A DNA stretch of 47,872 nt, taken from contig NZ_BBQF01000007.1 in assembly GCF_000813345.1 (NCBI RefSeq), positions 1 to 47,872 of the forward strand, given 5' to 3'. The translations under genes were made by a program, and so were the position numbers. The notes under the pieces are model-generated. The model was not told the DNA's origin. It made no database searches and saw nothing but the letters and a program-made list of their open reading frames with translations. The stretch comes from Sulfurospirillum arsenophilum NBRC 109478. GTDB taxonomy: Bacteria; Campylobacterota; Campylobacteria; Campylobacterales; Sulfurospirillaceae. Numbering within the stretch: position 1 is the stretch's first letter; each line of letters begins with the position of its first letter. This document shows positions 25,708 to 34,324 of the stretch, in pieces.

Positions 25708-26553
25708 ATGCAATACGTAACATTAAAAAATGGTATTCAAATGCCACAACTCGGATTTGGTGTTTTTCAAATCCCCGATTTAAAACAGTGTGAAACCTCA
25801 GTGCATGAAGCACTAGAAGTGGGATACTGCTTGTTCGATACAGCCTCCGCATATCAAAATGAAGAAGCTATAGGAAACGCTCTTAAAACAAGTTCTATTG
25901 CACGAGAAGAGCTTTTTATTACAACGAAACTCTGGATCAGCGATGCAGGTTATGAGAAGACCAAAAAAGCATTTTTGACCTCTTTAAAAAAATTAGGATT
26001 AGATTATCTTGATTTGTATCTGATTCATCAACCTTTCAATGATGTGTACGGTTCGTGGAGAGCGATGGAAGAGCTTTATAAAGAAGGTCTTATCAAAGCT
26101 ATCGGTGTTTGCAACTTTGCGCCCGATAGACTCGTCGACCTTGCTCTGTATAATGAAATAGCACCTATGCTCAATCAAATCGAAACGCATCCCTTTCACC
26201 AACAACAAGAAGCGCAAACCGTGATGCAAGCGTATGGCATTCAAATGCAATCGTGGGGACCTTTTGCTGAGGGGAAAAACAACATCTTCCACAATGAGCT
26301 TCTAGCATCCATTGCAAAAAATCATGGCAAGTCCATTGCCCAAGTTGTTTTACGTTGGTTAATGCAACGCAATATCGTTGCCATACCTAAATCCGTACGT
26401 CCAGAGCGAATGGCTGAAAATTTTGCTATATTTGATTTTGAATTATCTGAGCAAGAGATGCAAGACATTGTTGCACTTGACCAAAAAAAGAGTAGCTTTT
26501 TTGACCATCGTGACCCAGCAATGGTTAAGTGGCTAAGTGGCTATAAATCGTGA
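25708..26553 (+). CDS. Aldo/keto reductase, DkgA/2,5-diketogluconate reductase type
   Basis: 281 residues from the ATG at 25708, which has AAAGGA upstream. A TIM-barrel NADPH reductase of AKR family 5 with catalytic Asp44, Tyr49, Lys74 and His107, and the C-terminal [13 protein letters not shown] coenzyme segment. Cytoplasmic. In E. coli the equivalent dkgA sits next to yqhD under YqhC control and removes methylglyoxal and similar aldehydes; here a YqhD-like gene and an AraC regulator are both nearby, supporting the same kind of job. It is the fourth gene of the operon. Confidence 0.92.
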   Translation: MQYVTLKNGIQMPQLGFGVFQIPDLKQCETSVHEALEVGYCLFDTASAYQNEEAIGNALKTSSIAREELFITTKLWISDAGYEKTKKAFLTSLKKLGLDYLDLYLIHQPFNDVYGSWRAMEELYKEGLIKAIGVCNFAPDRLVDLALYNEIAPMLNQIETHPFHQQQEAQTVMQAYGIQMQSWGPFAEGKNNIFHNELLASIAKNHGKSIAQVVLRWLMQRNIVAIPKSVRPERMAENFAIFDFELSEQEMQDIVALDQKKSSFFDHRDPAMVKWLSGYKS

Positions 26554-26575
26554 ATAAAATGATGGGACGATAATC

Positions 26576-27229
26576 ATGAAACACAAAACTGTTGCTATTG
26601 CAGGTGCTACGGGACTCGTTGGTAGTCATTTACTCAATGGCTTATTAGCCGATCCAGCGATTGAAAAAGTTTATGCGTTGGGCAGAACGCCCTTACCTAT
26701 TTCGCATGAAAAGCTAACGTTCATTCACGTTAATTTTGATGCGTTACCCACTTTGCCACCCCTTGATGAAGTCTATTTGGCACTGGGAACGACCATTAAG
26801 GTTGCGGGGAGTAAAGATGCATTTTCAAAGGTGGATTTTACGTATAATCTAGCCGTAGCAAAAACAGCGTTAGCAGCAGGAGCGAAGAAAATTGGTGTTG
26901 TCAGCTCCATCGGAGCAGATGCTCATTCCAACAGTTTTTATCCTCAAGTAAAAGGGCAACTCGAAGATGCCTTGAAAGCGTTAACGCCCGAAGGTTTGGT
27001 CATTGTCAGACCATCCATTTTGCTAGGAGATCGAAAATCCTTAGGTCAGCCTACACGCAGGGGTGAAGAAATTTTCATGGCTCTTGCCAAGCTACTCAAC
27101 CCATTTCTACCCAAAACCTTTAGGGCGATAGAAGCAACAAAAGTAGCCAATGCTTTACGTGCAGAAGTGCCAAAAACTACGGGTAACGTGATGATTGATT
27201 CGGCTCACTTACAGCAATACGCATTATAG
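26576..27229 (+). CDS. Atypical SDR, TIP30/HTATIP2-like NAD(P)H-binding oxidoreductase
   Basis: 217 residues with the nucleotide loop GATGLVG at 10-16, followed by LGRTPLP and the LALGTTIKVAGSKDAF segment characteristic of the TIP30-like group, then VVSSIGADAHSNSFY and VKGQLEDAL carrying the Tyr and Lys of the active site, and the conserved IVRPSILLG. No signal peptide. Probably a small NADPH-dependent carbonyl or quinone reductase. It lies in the middle of the operon (22 bp after the previous gene, 15 bp before the next). Substrate cannot be told from sequence. Confidence 0.85.
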   Translation: MKHKTVAIAGATGLVGSHLLNGLLADPAIEKVYALGRTPLPISHEKLTFIHVNFDALPTLPPLDEVYLALGTTIKVAGSKDAFSKVDFTYNLAVAKTALAAGAKKIGVVSSIGADAHSNSFYPQVKGQLEDALKALTPEGLVIVRPSILLGDRKSLGQPTRRGEEIFMALAKLLNPFLPKTFRAIEATKVANALRAEVPKTTGNVMIDSAHLQQYAL

Positions 27230-27244
27230 GAAAGGCAATAAATA

Positions 27245-27970
27245 ATGAAACAAGCACTATGGGCTATTTTAGCTATCGTATTCATTGGTTTCATACCATT
27301 TCTGGAGGCAAAAGAGATGTTAGAAAACGCATTAACCCCTAAACAACAAAGCATCATTACCATTTCAGCATTTACGGCTAATGGCGACCTTGAAAAACTC
27401 AAATCTGCCCTTATTCAGGGATTAGATGCTGGTCTTAGTGTCAATGAGATCAAAGAAATTTTAGTGCATCTGTATGCGTATACGGGATTTCCACGAAGCC
27501 TTAATGGTATCAATACCTTTATGACAGTGATAAATGAACGTCAAGCAAAAGGCATAAAAGACACCATGGGGAAAGAGGCAACTGCGTTACCCTCTAATTT
27601 TAACAAAGACGAATACGGTGCGCGTGTGAGAGCTGAACTGCTGGGTCAAAAAGAGATTCCCTCCCCGAGTAGTTACCAACTCTTCGCACCTACCATCGAT
27701 ACGTTTTTAAAAGAACACCTTTTTGCGGACATCTTTGCACGGGATATTTTGGATTATCAGACACGAGAACTGGTTACCATTTCAGCCCTTGCTTCGATGA
27801 TGGGCACAGCACCACAACTTCAAGCACATCTTGGTATTGCCCTAAATATGGGGCTTGCGAAAGAGCAGTTGGAAGCGTTTACGGCGGTACTTAAAAAAGA
27901 AGTCGGAGACCAAGAAGCGCAAAGTGCTCATGATGTTCTAACCATCGTGCTTAAAAATAGAAAGTTATAA
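27245..27970 (+). CDS. Exported carboxymuconolactone decarboxylase-like protein, two CMD modules
   Basis: 241 residues. A signal peptide or N-terminal anchor (hydrophobic 4-21, FLEAKE) precedes two repeated CMD modules (about 30-110 and 135-235), each with the ISAF/ISAL helix, L..GL..G..VNEI/KEQL and, in the first, HLYAYTGFPRSLNG. The peroxidatic CxxC of AhpD is absent, so this belongs to the cysteine-free gamma-CMD type. Proteins of this kind commonly travel with small cupins and aldo/keto reductases, matching this operon. Likely periplasmic; the reaction is unknown. Confidence 0.88.
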   Translation: MKQALWAILAIVFIGFIPFLEAKEMLENALTPKQQSIITISAFTANGDLEKLKSALIQGLDAGLSVNEIKEILVHLYAYTGFPRSLNGINTFMTVINERQAKGIKDTMGKEATALPSNFNKDEYGARVRAELLGQKEIPSPSSYQLFAPTIDTFLKEHLFADIFARDILDYQTRELVTISALASMMGTAPQLQAHLGIALNMGLAKEQLEAFTAVLKKEVGDQEAQSAHDVLTIVLKNRKL

Positions 27971-27982
27971 GGAAAATACCCT

Positions 27983-28519
27983 ATGTCAAAAAACGTTTTA
28001 ATTCTCTCAGCAAGCCCACGCAAAGGGGGCAATTCGGATCTTTTATGCGATGAATTTTTAAAAGGCTCACTTGATGCTGGAAATAAGGCTGAGAAGATTT
28101 TTCTGAAAAATAAAAATATTGGTTACTGCACCGGCTGTGGTGTCTGTTTTGGAGGCAAGCCCTGCTCTCAAAAAGATGATATGGGTGAAGTGTTAGAGAA
28201 GATGATTGATGCAGATGTCATCGTCATGGCGACACCCGTTTATTTTTATGCGATGAACGGGCAGATGAAAACACTCATTGACCGTACCTGTGCGAGGTAC
28301 CAAGAGATTAACAACAAAGAGTTTTATTTTATCGTGGCCGCAGCCGATGGCAGTAAAGCTTTGATGCAGCGAACCATTGAGGAGTTTCGTGGCTTTACCT
28401 ACTGTTTGAGCAACCCTAAAGAAAAAGGGATTGTTTATGGAACAGGTGCTTGGCAAATAGGTGACATCAAGGGCAAACCCTCTATGAATGAAGCCTATAC
28501 ATTTGGTAAAAATGCTTAA
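27983..28519 (+). CDS. Iron-sulfur flavoprotein (NADPH-dependent FMN reductase family)
   Basis: 178 residues of flavodoxin-like fold. SASPRKGGNSD (9-19) is the FMN phosphate loop. The compact cysteine motif Cys49-x2-Cys52-x2-Cys55-x5-Cys61 is the 4Fe-4S site of Isf-type flavoproteins. TPVYFYAMNGQMKTLIDR is the conserved flavin and dimer segment. It probably passes electrons from a ferredoxin or NADPH to quinones, peroxides or other electrophiles in the cytoplasm. AAGGAAAA precedes the ATG. Its stop shares one base with the start of the MFS gene. Confidence 0.9.
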   Translation: MSKNVLILSASPRKGGNSDLLCDEFLKGSLDAGNKAEKIFLKNKNIGYCTGCGVCFGGKPCSQKDDMGEVLEKMIDADVIVMATPVYFYAMNGQMKTLIDRTCARYQEINNKEFYFIVAAADGSKALMQRTIEEFRGFTYCLSNPKEKGIVYGTGAWQIGDIKGKPSMNEAYTFGKNA

Positions 28520-29682
28520 TGACAAACGTATTTAAAATTTACCTCCTCGCCTTTATGAGCTTTTTAGTCGGTACATCACAGTTTATTATTGTGGGTGTTT
28601 TAGATCAAATAGCAGATTCACTGGGCATTTCCGTCTCGTCTGCTGGACAGCTTGTAAGTGTTTATGCTCTCGCTAGTGCTATAGGAACGCCTCTGGTCAT
28701 TATGGCGACTTCTAAAATGGATCAACGAGCGCAACTGTTACTCTCATTGGTTGTGTTTATCATCGGTGTTTTTGCAATGCCTCTGTTTCATAGCTATCTT
28801 TTGATCGTGCTTTCTCGCATCATTGTAGGTGTGGGAGCAGGTGTTTTTGTGGTAACAGCTTATGCGATGAGCGCCAACTTGGCTGAGAGAGGAAAACAAG
28901 GAACGGCTATGTCAAACATTGCAATGGGTTTTAGTCTCTCCCTTGTTTTGGGCGTTCCCTTAGGGCGCGTCATTACGGCTATGGCGAATTGGCAGGCTAT
29001 TTTTTGGCTCATAGGCATTTTAAGTCTCTTCTCGTTTTTCGTTGTGGCTAAAGTCCTTCCCAAAACGGTGGGTGAACCTCCTATTGCGATAAGTGAACAA
29101 CTCTCCTTTTTAAAACAGCCTAAAATCATGAGCGCTCTTGGCATTACGTTTCTCTTTTTTATCAGTTTTTCCATTATCAATACCTACATCACACCCTTCT
29201 TATTTTCCATTCGCCCTCTGAGTGAGCATGAAATAAGTACGATTTTATTTGCCCTTGGCATTGCGAGTTTTGTTGGCTCAAAGTTAGCAGGCTTTTTAGC
29301 CGATCGCATCGGCATCACCCGAACGCTTTTGGGCAGTATGTCTGTGCATCTTGTAGCGCTCATCCTTCTTTTCTTTGTGGCACACTCCATTCTCTTAACA
29401 TCACTTTTACTTTTTATTTGGGTGGCGGCATCATGGACATTTGGACCAACGCAAAGTTTCAACTTAGCCTCTATTGCGCCCAAAGCTTCTGGCATACTCC
29501 TTAGCCTTAACAGCTCATTTGTCCAACTTGGTTTTGCCGTGGGTGCAGGTTTGGGAGGCATTACCATTAGCCATTTACCGCTAATCGCCCTCAGTGGCGT
29601 TGGTAGTCTTTGTACCTTATGTGCCATAGGCATGTTGCTTTTAAGCGTTAAAAAATACGCTCATTCATCACAAATGCTATAA
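28519..29682 (+). CDS. MFS exporter, AraJ/sugar-efflux-like (first copy)
   Basis: 387 residues, 12 membrane segments, of the drug/arabinose efflux type of major facilitator. It opens with LVGTSQFIIVGVLDQIADSL and the GTPLVIM segment; a motif-A-like loop follows helix 2, and helix 4 contains RIIVGVGAGVF. It should export a small molecule by proton antiport. The start ATG overlaps the previous stop by one base. It is clearly paralogous to the MFS gene at 40684-41835, which has the same promoter type, so the two exporters are probably induced together. Confidence 0.9.
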   Translation: MTNVFKIYLLAFMSFLVGTSQFIIVGVLDQIADSLGISVSSAGQLVSVYALASAIGTPLVIMATSKMDQRAQLLLSLVVFIIGVFAMPLFHSYLLIVLSRIIVGVGAGVFVVTAYAMSANLAERGKQGTAMSNIAMGFSLSLVLGVPLGRVITAMANWQAIFWLIGILSLFSFFVVAKVLPKTVGEPPIAISEQLSFLKQPKIMSALGITFLFFISFSIINTYITPFLFSIRPLSEHEISTILFALGIASFVGSKLAGFLADRIGITRTLLGSMSVHLVALILLFFVAHSILLTSLLLFIWVAASWTFGPTQSFNLASIAPKASGILLSLNSSFVQLGFAVGAGLGGITISHLPLIALSGVGSLCTLCAIGMLLLSVKKYAHSSQML

Positions 29683-29683
29683 T
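29678..29683 (+). promoter_or_regulatory. Possible internal -10 box of the AraC gene
   Basis: TATAAT over the MFS stop codon, 24 nt before the AraC start. It lacks the regulated boxes, so it could give a constitutive basal level of regulator. Confidence 0.35.
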
Positions 29684-29706
29684 TTAAAAAATAAAGGAAT
29701 AAAAAC

Positions 29707-30621
29707 ATGGATGCACTTTTTGAAGCATACAGAGCTGAAATTATCAAGAGAATTGAAGCAAAACGCGTGGAAGATGGCATTATAAAAACAGAGATTCCAA
29801 CACTGAGTTTTTACTACTCAAGATCAACCACTGAATTTGCAACAGTCGTTTATGAACCTTCCCTTTGCCTTGTCTTACAAGGATCAAAAGCATTAATATT
29901 GGGCGATGAAAACTATAGTTATGACCCTTCACGTTACCTTTTAGCTTCGGTTCATATGCCTACACGTGTACGCATCATGGAGGCTTCAGAAGAGAAGCCT
30001 TATATCTCTTTAAAACTGACGTTTACAATGGAAGATATTTTTGAGGTAATAAAAGAAGCACATACTCAATCACGCACTACAAATCTAACGCCAGAATTAG
30101 GTCTTTGCTTTGGAGATATGAGTACACAAGTGATAGACCCAATCGCGCGCTTAGTACGTCTGCTGGATACTCCCAATAACATCAAATTCATGGCACCGAT
30201 GATTATTAAAGAGGTTTTATACCATGTCATCAATGACAAAGGGGGAGATTTTCTTCGTAAGTATGTTATGGATGGAAGCATTGTTCAGCAAATTGTTAAG
30301 GTTATTGCCAAAATCAAGCAAGATTTTACAGAAACTATCAATATGAAAGAGCTTGCAAAGTCTTATGGTATGAGCGAATCTTCACTTTATCACAACTTTA
30401 AAAAAGTAACCATGTTAAGCCCTTTGCAATTTCAAAAAACCCTACGTCTCGAAGAAGCCAGACGCATGCTTTTAACACAAAATATCGAAGCCACTGAAGT
30501 TGCCTTTGCGGTCGGATATGAAAGTCCATCACAGTTTAGCAGAGAATATGCTCGTATGTTTGGTCTACCTCCTAAAATGTACGCGAAAACCGTTCAAGAA
30601 GATGCGGAAGATATCTCTTAG
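29707..30621 (+). CDS. AraC-family transcription regulator, YqhC-like
   Basis: 304 residues. Residues about 20-175 form the AraC_N effector domain seen in YqhC (signatures YYSRSTTEF, PSLCLVLQGSKAL, DPSRYLLASVHMP). Residues 205-300 form two helix-turn-helix motifs: MKELAKSYGMSESSLYHNFK and the canonical VAFAVGYESPSQFSREYARMFG. It is the last gene of the operon under promoter A, so it probably autoregulates. It is the best candidate to bind the five shared promoter boxes in this window. AAAGGA precedes the ATG. YqhC responds to glyoxal-type aldehydes in E. coli; the inducer here is inferred to be similar. Confidence 0.92.
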   Translation: MDALFEAYRAEIIKRIEAKRVEDGIIKTEIPTLSFYYSRSTTEFATVVYEPSLCLVLQGSKALILGDENYSYDPSRYLLASVHMPTRVRIMEASEEKPYISLKLTFTMEDIFEVIKEAHTQSRTTNLTPELGLCFGDMSTQVIDPIARLVRLLDTPNNIKFMAPMIIKEVLYHVINDKGGDFLRKYVMDGSIVQQIVKVIAKIKQDFTETINMKELAKSYGMSESSLYHNFKKVTMLSPLQFQKTLRLEEARRMLLTQNIEATEVAFAVGYESPSQFSREYARMFGLPPKMYAKTVQEDAEDIS

Positions 30622-30647
30622 GTTTGCTACTGTAATTACTGCTTATT

Positions 30648-30681
30648 GTTTTTTACATGTAAAGCTTTACATGTAAAAAAC
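30648..30681. terminator. 34-bp perfect palindrome carrying two exact TTTACATGTAAA copies
   Basis: Exact copies at 30652-30663 and 30666-30677 joined by GC, flanked by T and A runs. In RNA it forms a stem with A/U-rich ends 27 nt after the AraC stop, so it probably terminates the nine-gene operon. It ends at the base immediately before the regulated promoter B box. Confidence 0.75.
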
Positions 30682-30747
30682 TTTGCAGAATCTGACAAGC
30701 ATCATACATAATCGTTCTACCACCCAAAGAGACAATGCCACTATAAT
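30682..30747 (+). promoter_or_regulatory. Regulated promoter B of the Tat-flavodoxin operon
   Basis: TTTGCAGAAT at 30682, a GGCAAT-like GACAAG, ATCGTTCTA at 30711-30719, TATAAT at 30742-30747. Same spacing as promoters C, D and E. Confidence 0.8.
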
Positions 30748-30781
30748 TTCTACGTTTTTACATCATCGTAGGAGTTATAAA

Positions 30782-31381
30782 ATGGTTTTATCCAATACCA
30801 ATAAACGTCGAAATTTTTTAATCACCAGCGCTGCATTAGCTGCTGGTTCATTGTTACCACACGAATTATTTGCAGAAGAATCAACCACCACTAAGAAAAT
30901 CTTAATTGCCTATTTCTCACACTCAGGAAATACACGTTACTTTGCAAAAGAGATTCAAGCACAAATAGGCGGTGATCTCTTGGAAATCAAAACCGTTAAT
31001 CCTTATCCTGTGGATTATGACAGTGTTGTCGATGTGGCTAAAAAAGAGCAAAAGGCAAAATTTAGACCTAAACTTGCAACCCTTCCAACCAATCTCAATG
31101 CGTATGACATTATCTTTATAGGTTATCCAAACTGGTGGGGAACGATTCCCATGGCATTGTTTACTTTTTTTGAAGAGAACCATTTTGAGGGAAAAACACT
31201 CATCCCTTTTTCAACGCATGAGGGAAGTCACTTTGGAGATAGCATCAGCGATTTAAAAGCTCTCAACCCAAAATCAACCTTTTTCAAAGGGCTAGAGATG
31301 CGAGGAAGAAGTGTGCAATCTTCATCGAGTAAAAAAGATATCACCGCGTGGCTTACAAAACTCAATATTGCTAAAATCTAA
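30782..31381 (+). CDS. Tat-exported flavodoxin-like protein
   Basis: 199 residues from the ATG at 30782, which has GTAGGAG upstream. The N-terminus has a twin-arginine signal (NKRRNFLITSAALAAG, Arg9-Arg10), cleaved near LFA-EES. The rest is a flavodoxin domain with the FMN phosphate loop YFSHSGNTRYFA and the GYPNWWGTIP and STHEGSHFG segments that hold the isoalloxazine ring. Export by Tat fits folding with FMN in the cytoplasm first. It should be a periplasmic flavin reductase or electron carrier. The DUF4405 membrane protein encoded 4 bp downstream may be its electron donor. Confidence 0.9.
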   Translation: MVLSNTNKRRNFLITSAALAAGSLLPHELFAEESTTTKKILIAYFSHSGNTRYFAKEIQAQIGGDLLEIKTVNPYPVDYDSVVDVAKKEQKAKFRPKLATLPTNLNAYDIIFIGYPNWWGTIPMALFTFFEENHFEGKTLIPFSTHEGSHFGDSISDLKALNPKSTFFKGLEMRGRSVQSSSSKKDITAWLTKLNIAKI

Positions 31382-31385
31382 GCTG

Positions 31386-32048
31386 ATGCGTTCTAACTCT
31401 CTGTCTCGATTTATACTCAATACATTTTTAATCAGCCTTATCCCGTCATCAATTTTAAATAAGCTAACGGGAAATCCGTTGCATGAGGTAGTTGGTGTAA
31501 TTATTCTCTTATTGATTGCAACACATACGTTTTTTAACCTTCGCTGGTTTACTGTTTTTTGGAAACAAAAGAATACATTTCATCGTCTTTTTAATACAAC
31601 TATTCTTCTGCTAATGGTAGTTGCTTTTTTAGTGTTAATTACTAGCAGTCTTATGATTTCAAAGTCTCTCTTCACATTTTTAGACTTTAAAAGTACATTG
31701 ATGCTACGTCAACTTCATACCACATCTGCCTATTGGTTCTTTATTTTGGGATTTATCCATTTAGGTATTCATTGGCATCGTTTTAGTGCATTGCTTCAAA
31801 AAAAATTTCGTATTCACGCACTTTTATCGCACCCACTTGCAACCTTCATCGCTTTGTTGATAGTACTTTATGCAGGATTTATCTTTATTCAAAGAGACAT
31901 TGCTTCAAAACTTTTTATGACCTTTGCTTTTGAATTTTGGGATACAGAACAGTCTATCTGGAGTGTTGCGCTTGATTATATGAGTATGTCTATAGCACTC
32001 ATTTTTTTGACACGCTCTTTTTTAAAATTCCAAAAACTGTTAAGATAA
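31386..32048 (+). CDS. DUF4405-type membrane protein, likely b-type cytochrome
   Basis: 220 residues from the ATG at 31386; the frame is open into the flavodoxin gene, but the ATG 4 bp after the flavodoxin stop is the natural coupled start, without a clear ribosome site. Five or six membrane helices. Histidines in or near helices (HEVVG, ATHTFFNLRW, QLHTTSAYW, HLGIHWHRF) are placed as in heme-binding four-helix membrane proteins and fit the DUF4405 family. Probably takes electrons from the quinone pool to the exported flavodoxin. Heme binding is inferred. Confidence 0.75.
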   Translation: MRSNSLSRFILNTFLISLIPSSILNKLTGNPLHEVVGVIILLLIATHTFFNLRWFTVFWKQKNTFHRLFNTTILLLMVVAFLVLITSSLMISKSLFTFLDFKSTLMLRQLHTTSAYWFFILGFIHLGIHWHRFSALLQKKFRIHALLSHPLATFIALLIVLYAGFIFIQRDIASKLFMTFAFEFWDTEQSIWSVALDYMSMSIALIFLTRSFLKFQKLLR

Positions 32049-32051
32049 ATT

Positions 32052-32117
32052 TTTGCAGAATCAGGCAATTTATATGGATTATTTATCTACCACTTGGTCA
32101 TGGCTTCGTTCTATAAT
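32052..32117 (+). promoter_or_regulatory. Regulated promoter C of the YqhD-like dehydrogenase
   Basis: TTTGCAGAAT at 32052, AGGCAAT, a diverged ATTTATCTA at 32081-32089, TATAAT at 32112-32117. Spacing is the same as in B, D and E. Confidence 0.75.
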
Positions 32118-32145
32118 ACTGAATATATTTTAACAAGGAAAGACT

Positions 32146-33294
32146 ATGGACAATTTTACATTTTGTAATCCAACTCAAATTGAGTTTGGAAAAGAGAAAG
32201 AGAAAGAGGTCGGTAAACATTTACATGTAATTGGTGCTAAAAAAGTTTTGTTAACCTACGGCAGTGAGCGTATTAAAAAAGATGGTCTGTTCGATACTGT
32301 TATCAACAGCTTAAAAGAAAATAATATTGCGTACGTTGAACTTGGTGGCATTGTAAGTAATCCTCTACTTTCAAAAGTTTATGAAGGCATTGAAGTCGCA
32401 AAAAAGAATAGTGTTGATGCCATTCTCTCCATCGGTGGTGGTTCTGTGCTTGATAGCTCTAAAGCGATTGCAGCGGGGGCTTTGTATACTGGTGATGTTT
32501 GGGACTTCTTTTTAGGTAAAGCTGCTGTTGAAAAGGCATTGCCTATTGTTGATATTATTACCTTAGCTGCAACAGGAAGTGAGATGAATTGTGGTGGCGT
32601 TGTTACCAATGATACCACGAAACAAAAGTATGCGATTCAATCACCTTTCTTGTTTCCAAAAGTCTCTATCATCAATCCTGAACTTCAAAGTTCCGTGAGT
32701 AGAGATTATCTCGTTTATTCGGCTTCTGATATCATCGCGCATTGTATTGAAGGTTATTTTACAGCAACTGTTCAACCTACACTCATTAACAAACAAATAG
32801 AAGCGATCATCACAACCGTTATGTATACCACTGAAAAACTGATTGCTAATCCAAAAGATTATGATGCAAGAGCTGAATTTGCTTGGGCTGCTACGTGTGC
32901 GCTCAATGGATTAACTTATGTTGGGACTTCAGGTTTTGGTTACCCAAATCATATGATAGAACATGCACTTTCTGCCATCTGCAACGTTCCTCATGGTGCG
33001 GGACTTTCTGTCGTGATGCCAGCATGGATGCGTTGGTATAAAGAGAAAAATGAAGCTCAATTTACTCGTTTTGCGAAAACAATTTTTGGTCTTGATGATG
33101 CCAACAAAGGCATTGATGCCCTTGAAGCATGGTTTAACAAAGTTGGAACACCGACCAAATTGTCACAGATGAACATTTCTCGCGCTACATTAGATGCTGT
33201 GATTGATAATGCAACTGAAAATGCTACTTATTTTGGTATGCCAGAGTTATACACGAAAGAGGCTATTACCAAGATTCTGACAAGCGCTTTATAA
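32146..33294 (+). CDS. Iron/zinc alcohol dehydrogenase, YqhD/butanol-dehydrogenase type
   Basis: 382 residues. The N-terminal domain has the NADPH motif GGGSVLDSSK (97-106); the C-terminal domain has the metal ligands Asp195, His199, His269 and His283, in the SDIIAHCIEGYF and PNHMIEHALS...PHGAG segments. YqhD enzymes reduce a broad range of toxic aldehydes with NADPH. AAGGAAAG precedes the ATG, about 22 nt after the expected transcription start of promoter C. A terminator follows. A one-mismatch TTTACATGTAAA copy (32220-32231) is in the coding sequence. Confidence 0.93.
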   Translation: MDNFTFCNPTQIEFGKEKEKEVGKHLHVIGAKKVLLTYGSERIKKDGLFDTVINSLKENNIAYVELGGIVSNPLLSKVYEGIEVAKKNSVDAILSIGGGSVLDSSKAIAAGALYTGDVWDFFLGKAAVEKALPIVDIITLAATGSEMNCGGVVTNDTTKQKYAIQSPFLFPKVSIINPELQSSVSRDYLVYSASDIIAHCIEGYFTATVQPTLINKQIEAIITTVMYTTEKLIANPKDYDARAEFAWAATCALNGLTYVGTSGFGYPNHMIEHALSAICNVPHGAGLSVVMPAWMRWYKEKNEAQFTRFAKTIFGLDDANKGIDALEAWFNKVGTPTKLSQMNISRATLDAVIDNATENATYFGMPELYTKEAITKILTSAL

Positions 33295-33304
33295 CCGACA
33301 TAAC

Positions 33305-33338
33305 TAAAGGTGGTTTTTTTATATCAAAACCACCTTTA
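33305..33338 (+). terminator. Hairpin terminator after the alcohol dehydrogenase
   Basis: 13-bp perfect stem (33305-33317 with 33326-33338), 8-nt loop; the left arm runs into a T-rich loop and the hairpin is followed by A/T-rich sequence. Confidence 0.7.
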
Positions 33339-33359
33339 TATTCACAACAAAGAAACATT

Positions 33360-34319
33360 ATGCACACATCAAATTTTGATTTAAAAACAAAGCGTTTTCG
33401 CAATCTCTATCCAATTCAAATGCCTAAAATGACATTGGCACAAAGTCTTCGTGCGGTTTATGAAATTCTTTATAAATCTTCTTATAAAAACCCTAAACGA
33501 AAGATGCCACAAATAAAACCTGATCTTGATATGTTTGGTCAAAAAAGTGATACGCTCAAATTTATTTGGTTTGGACACTCCACGGTTTTGCTCAAAATAG
33601 ATGGACTCAAAGTTCTTATTGATCCTATGTTTTCAACCTATGCTTCTCCTATTATAGGGACTTTTAAACGATTTCAACCTCCCGTAGTCGAGCTTAAAGA
33701 ACTACCACCTATTGATGTAATTGTCATCTCACATGACCATTACGATCACCTAGATAAGAAAAGTATTCAATTTTTCAAACACCATAAGACACGCTTTTTA
33801 GTTCCCCTTGGTATAAAACGTTATTTAATCAATTGGGGAATAGCAGAGTCTAAAATTATAGAGCTTGATTGGCATGAATCCCATGATATAGGTTCTGTAA
33901 CCTTTACCGCGACACCCGCTCATCACTTTTCAGGCAGAAGCCTCTTTGGACACAATAAAACGCTTTGGGCTTCATGGGTTATCAAAGGAAAAAATGAGAA
34001 ATTATTTTTTAGTGGAGATTCGGCATACAGCCCACATTTTAAAGAGATTGGCTCTATGTATGGGCCATTTGATGTCGCTTTTATGGAAAATGGACAGTAC
34101 GATAAGCGTTGGATTTACGCGCATATGATGCCCGAACAAACCATCCAAGCTATTAAAGACATCAAAGCTAAATTCTTTGTTCCCATTCACTGGAGTATGT
34201 TCAGACTCTCTGCACACCACTGGTTAGATCCTTTTATGCAGTCACTCAAAATTACTGAAGAGCAAAAAGTAGCTATGATCAATCCTTTTTTAGGAGAGAT
34301 CATGTGTGTTGCCAAATAA
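33360..34319 (+). CDS. Metallo-beta-lactamase-fold hydrolase, RomA/NAPE-PLD-like
   Basis: 319 residues. The metal motif HDHYDH is at 125-130, preceded by the family strand FIWFGHSTVLLKI and LIDPMFS, and followed by AHHFSGR, the Asp ligand in FFSGDSAYS and the His ligand in PIHWSMF. This order matches the UlaG/NAPE-PLD/RomA branch, cytoplasmic here (no signal peptide). Substrate is unknown; phosphodiester or lactone hydrolysis is possible. It has no regulated promoter box of its own and lies behind the dehydrogenase terminator, so it may be read by read-through. Confidence 0.88.
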   Translation: MHTSNFDLKTKRFRNLYPIQMPKMTLAQSLRAVYEILYKSSYKNPKRKMPQIKPDLDMFGQKSDTLKFIWFGHSTVLLKIDGLKVLIDPMFSTYASPIIGTFKRFQPPVVELKELPPIDVIVISHDHYDHLDKKSIQFFKHHKTRFLVPLGIKRYLINWGIAESKIIELDWHESHDIGSVTFTATPAHHFSGRSLFGHNKTLWASWVIKGKNEKLFFSGDSAYSPHFKEIGSMYGPFDVAFMENGQYDKRWIYAHMMPEQTIQAIKDIKAKFFVPIHWSMFRLSAHHWLDPFMQSLKITEEQKVAMINPFLGEIMCVAK

Positions 34320-34324
34320 AATTT

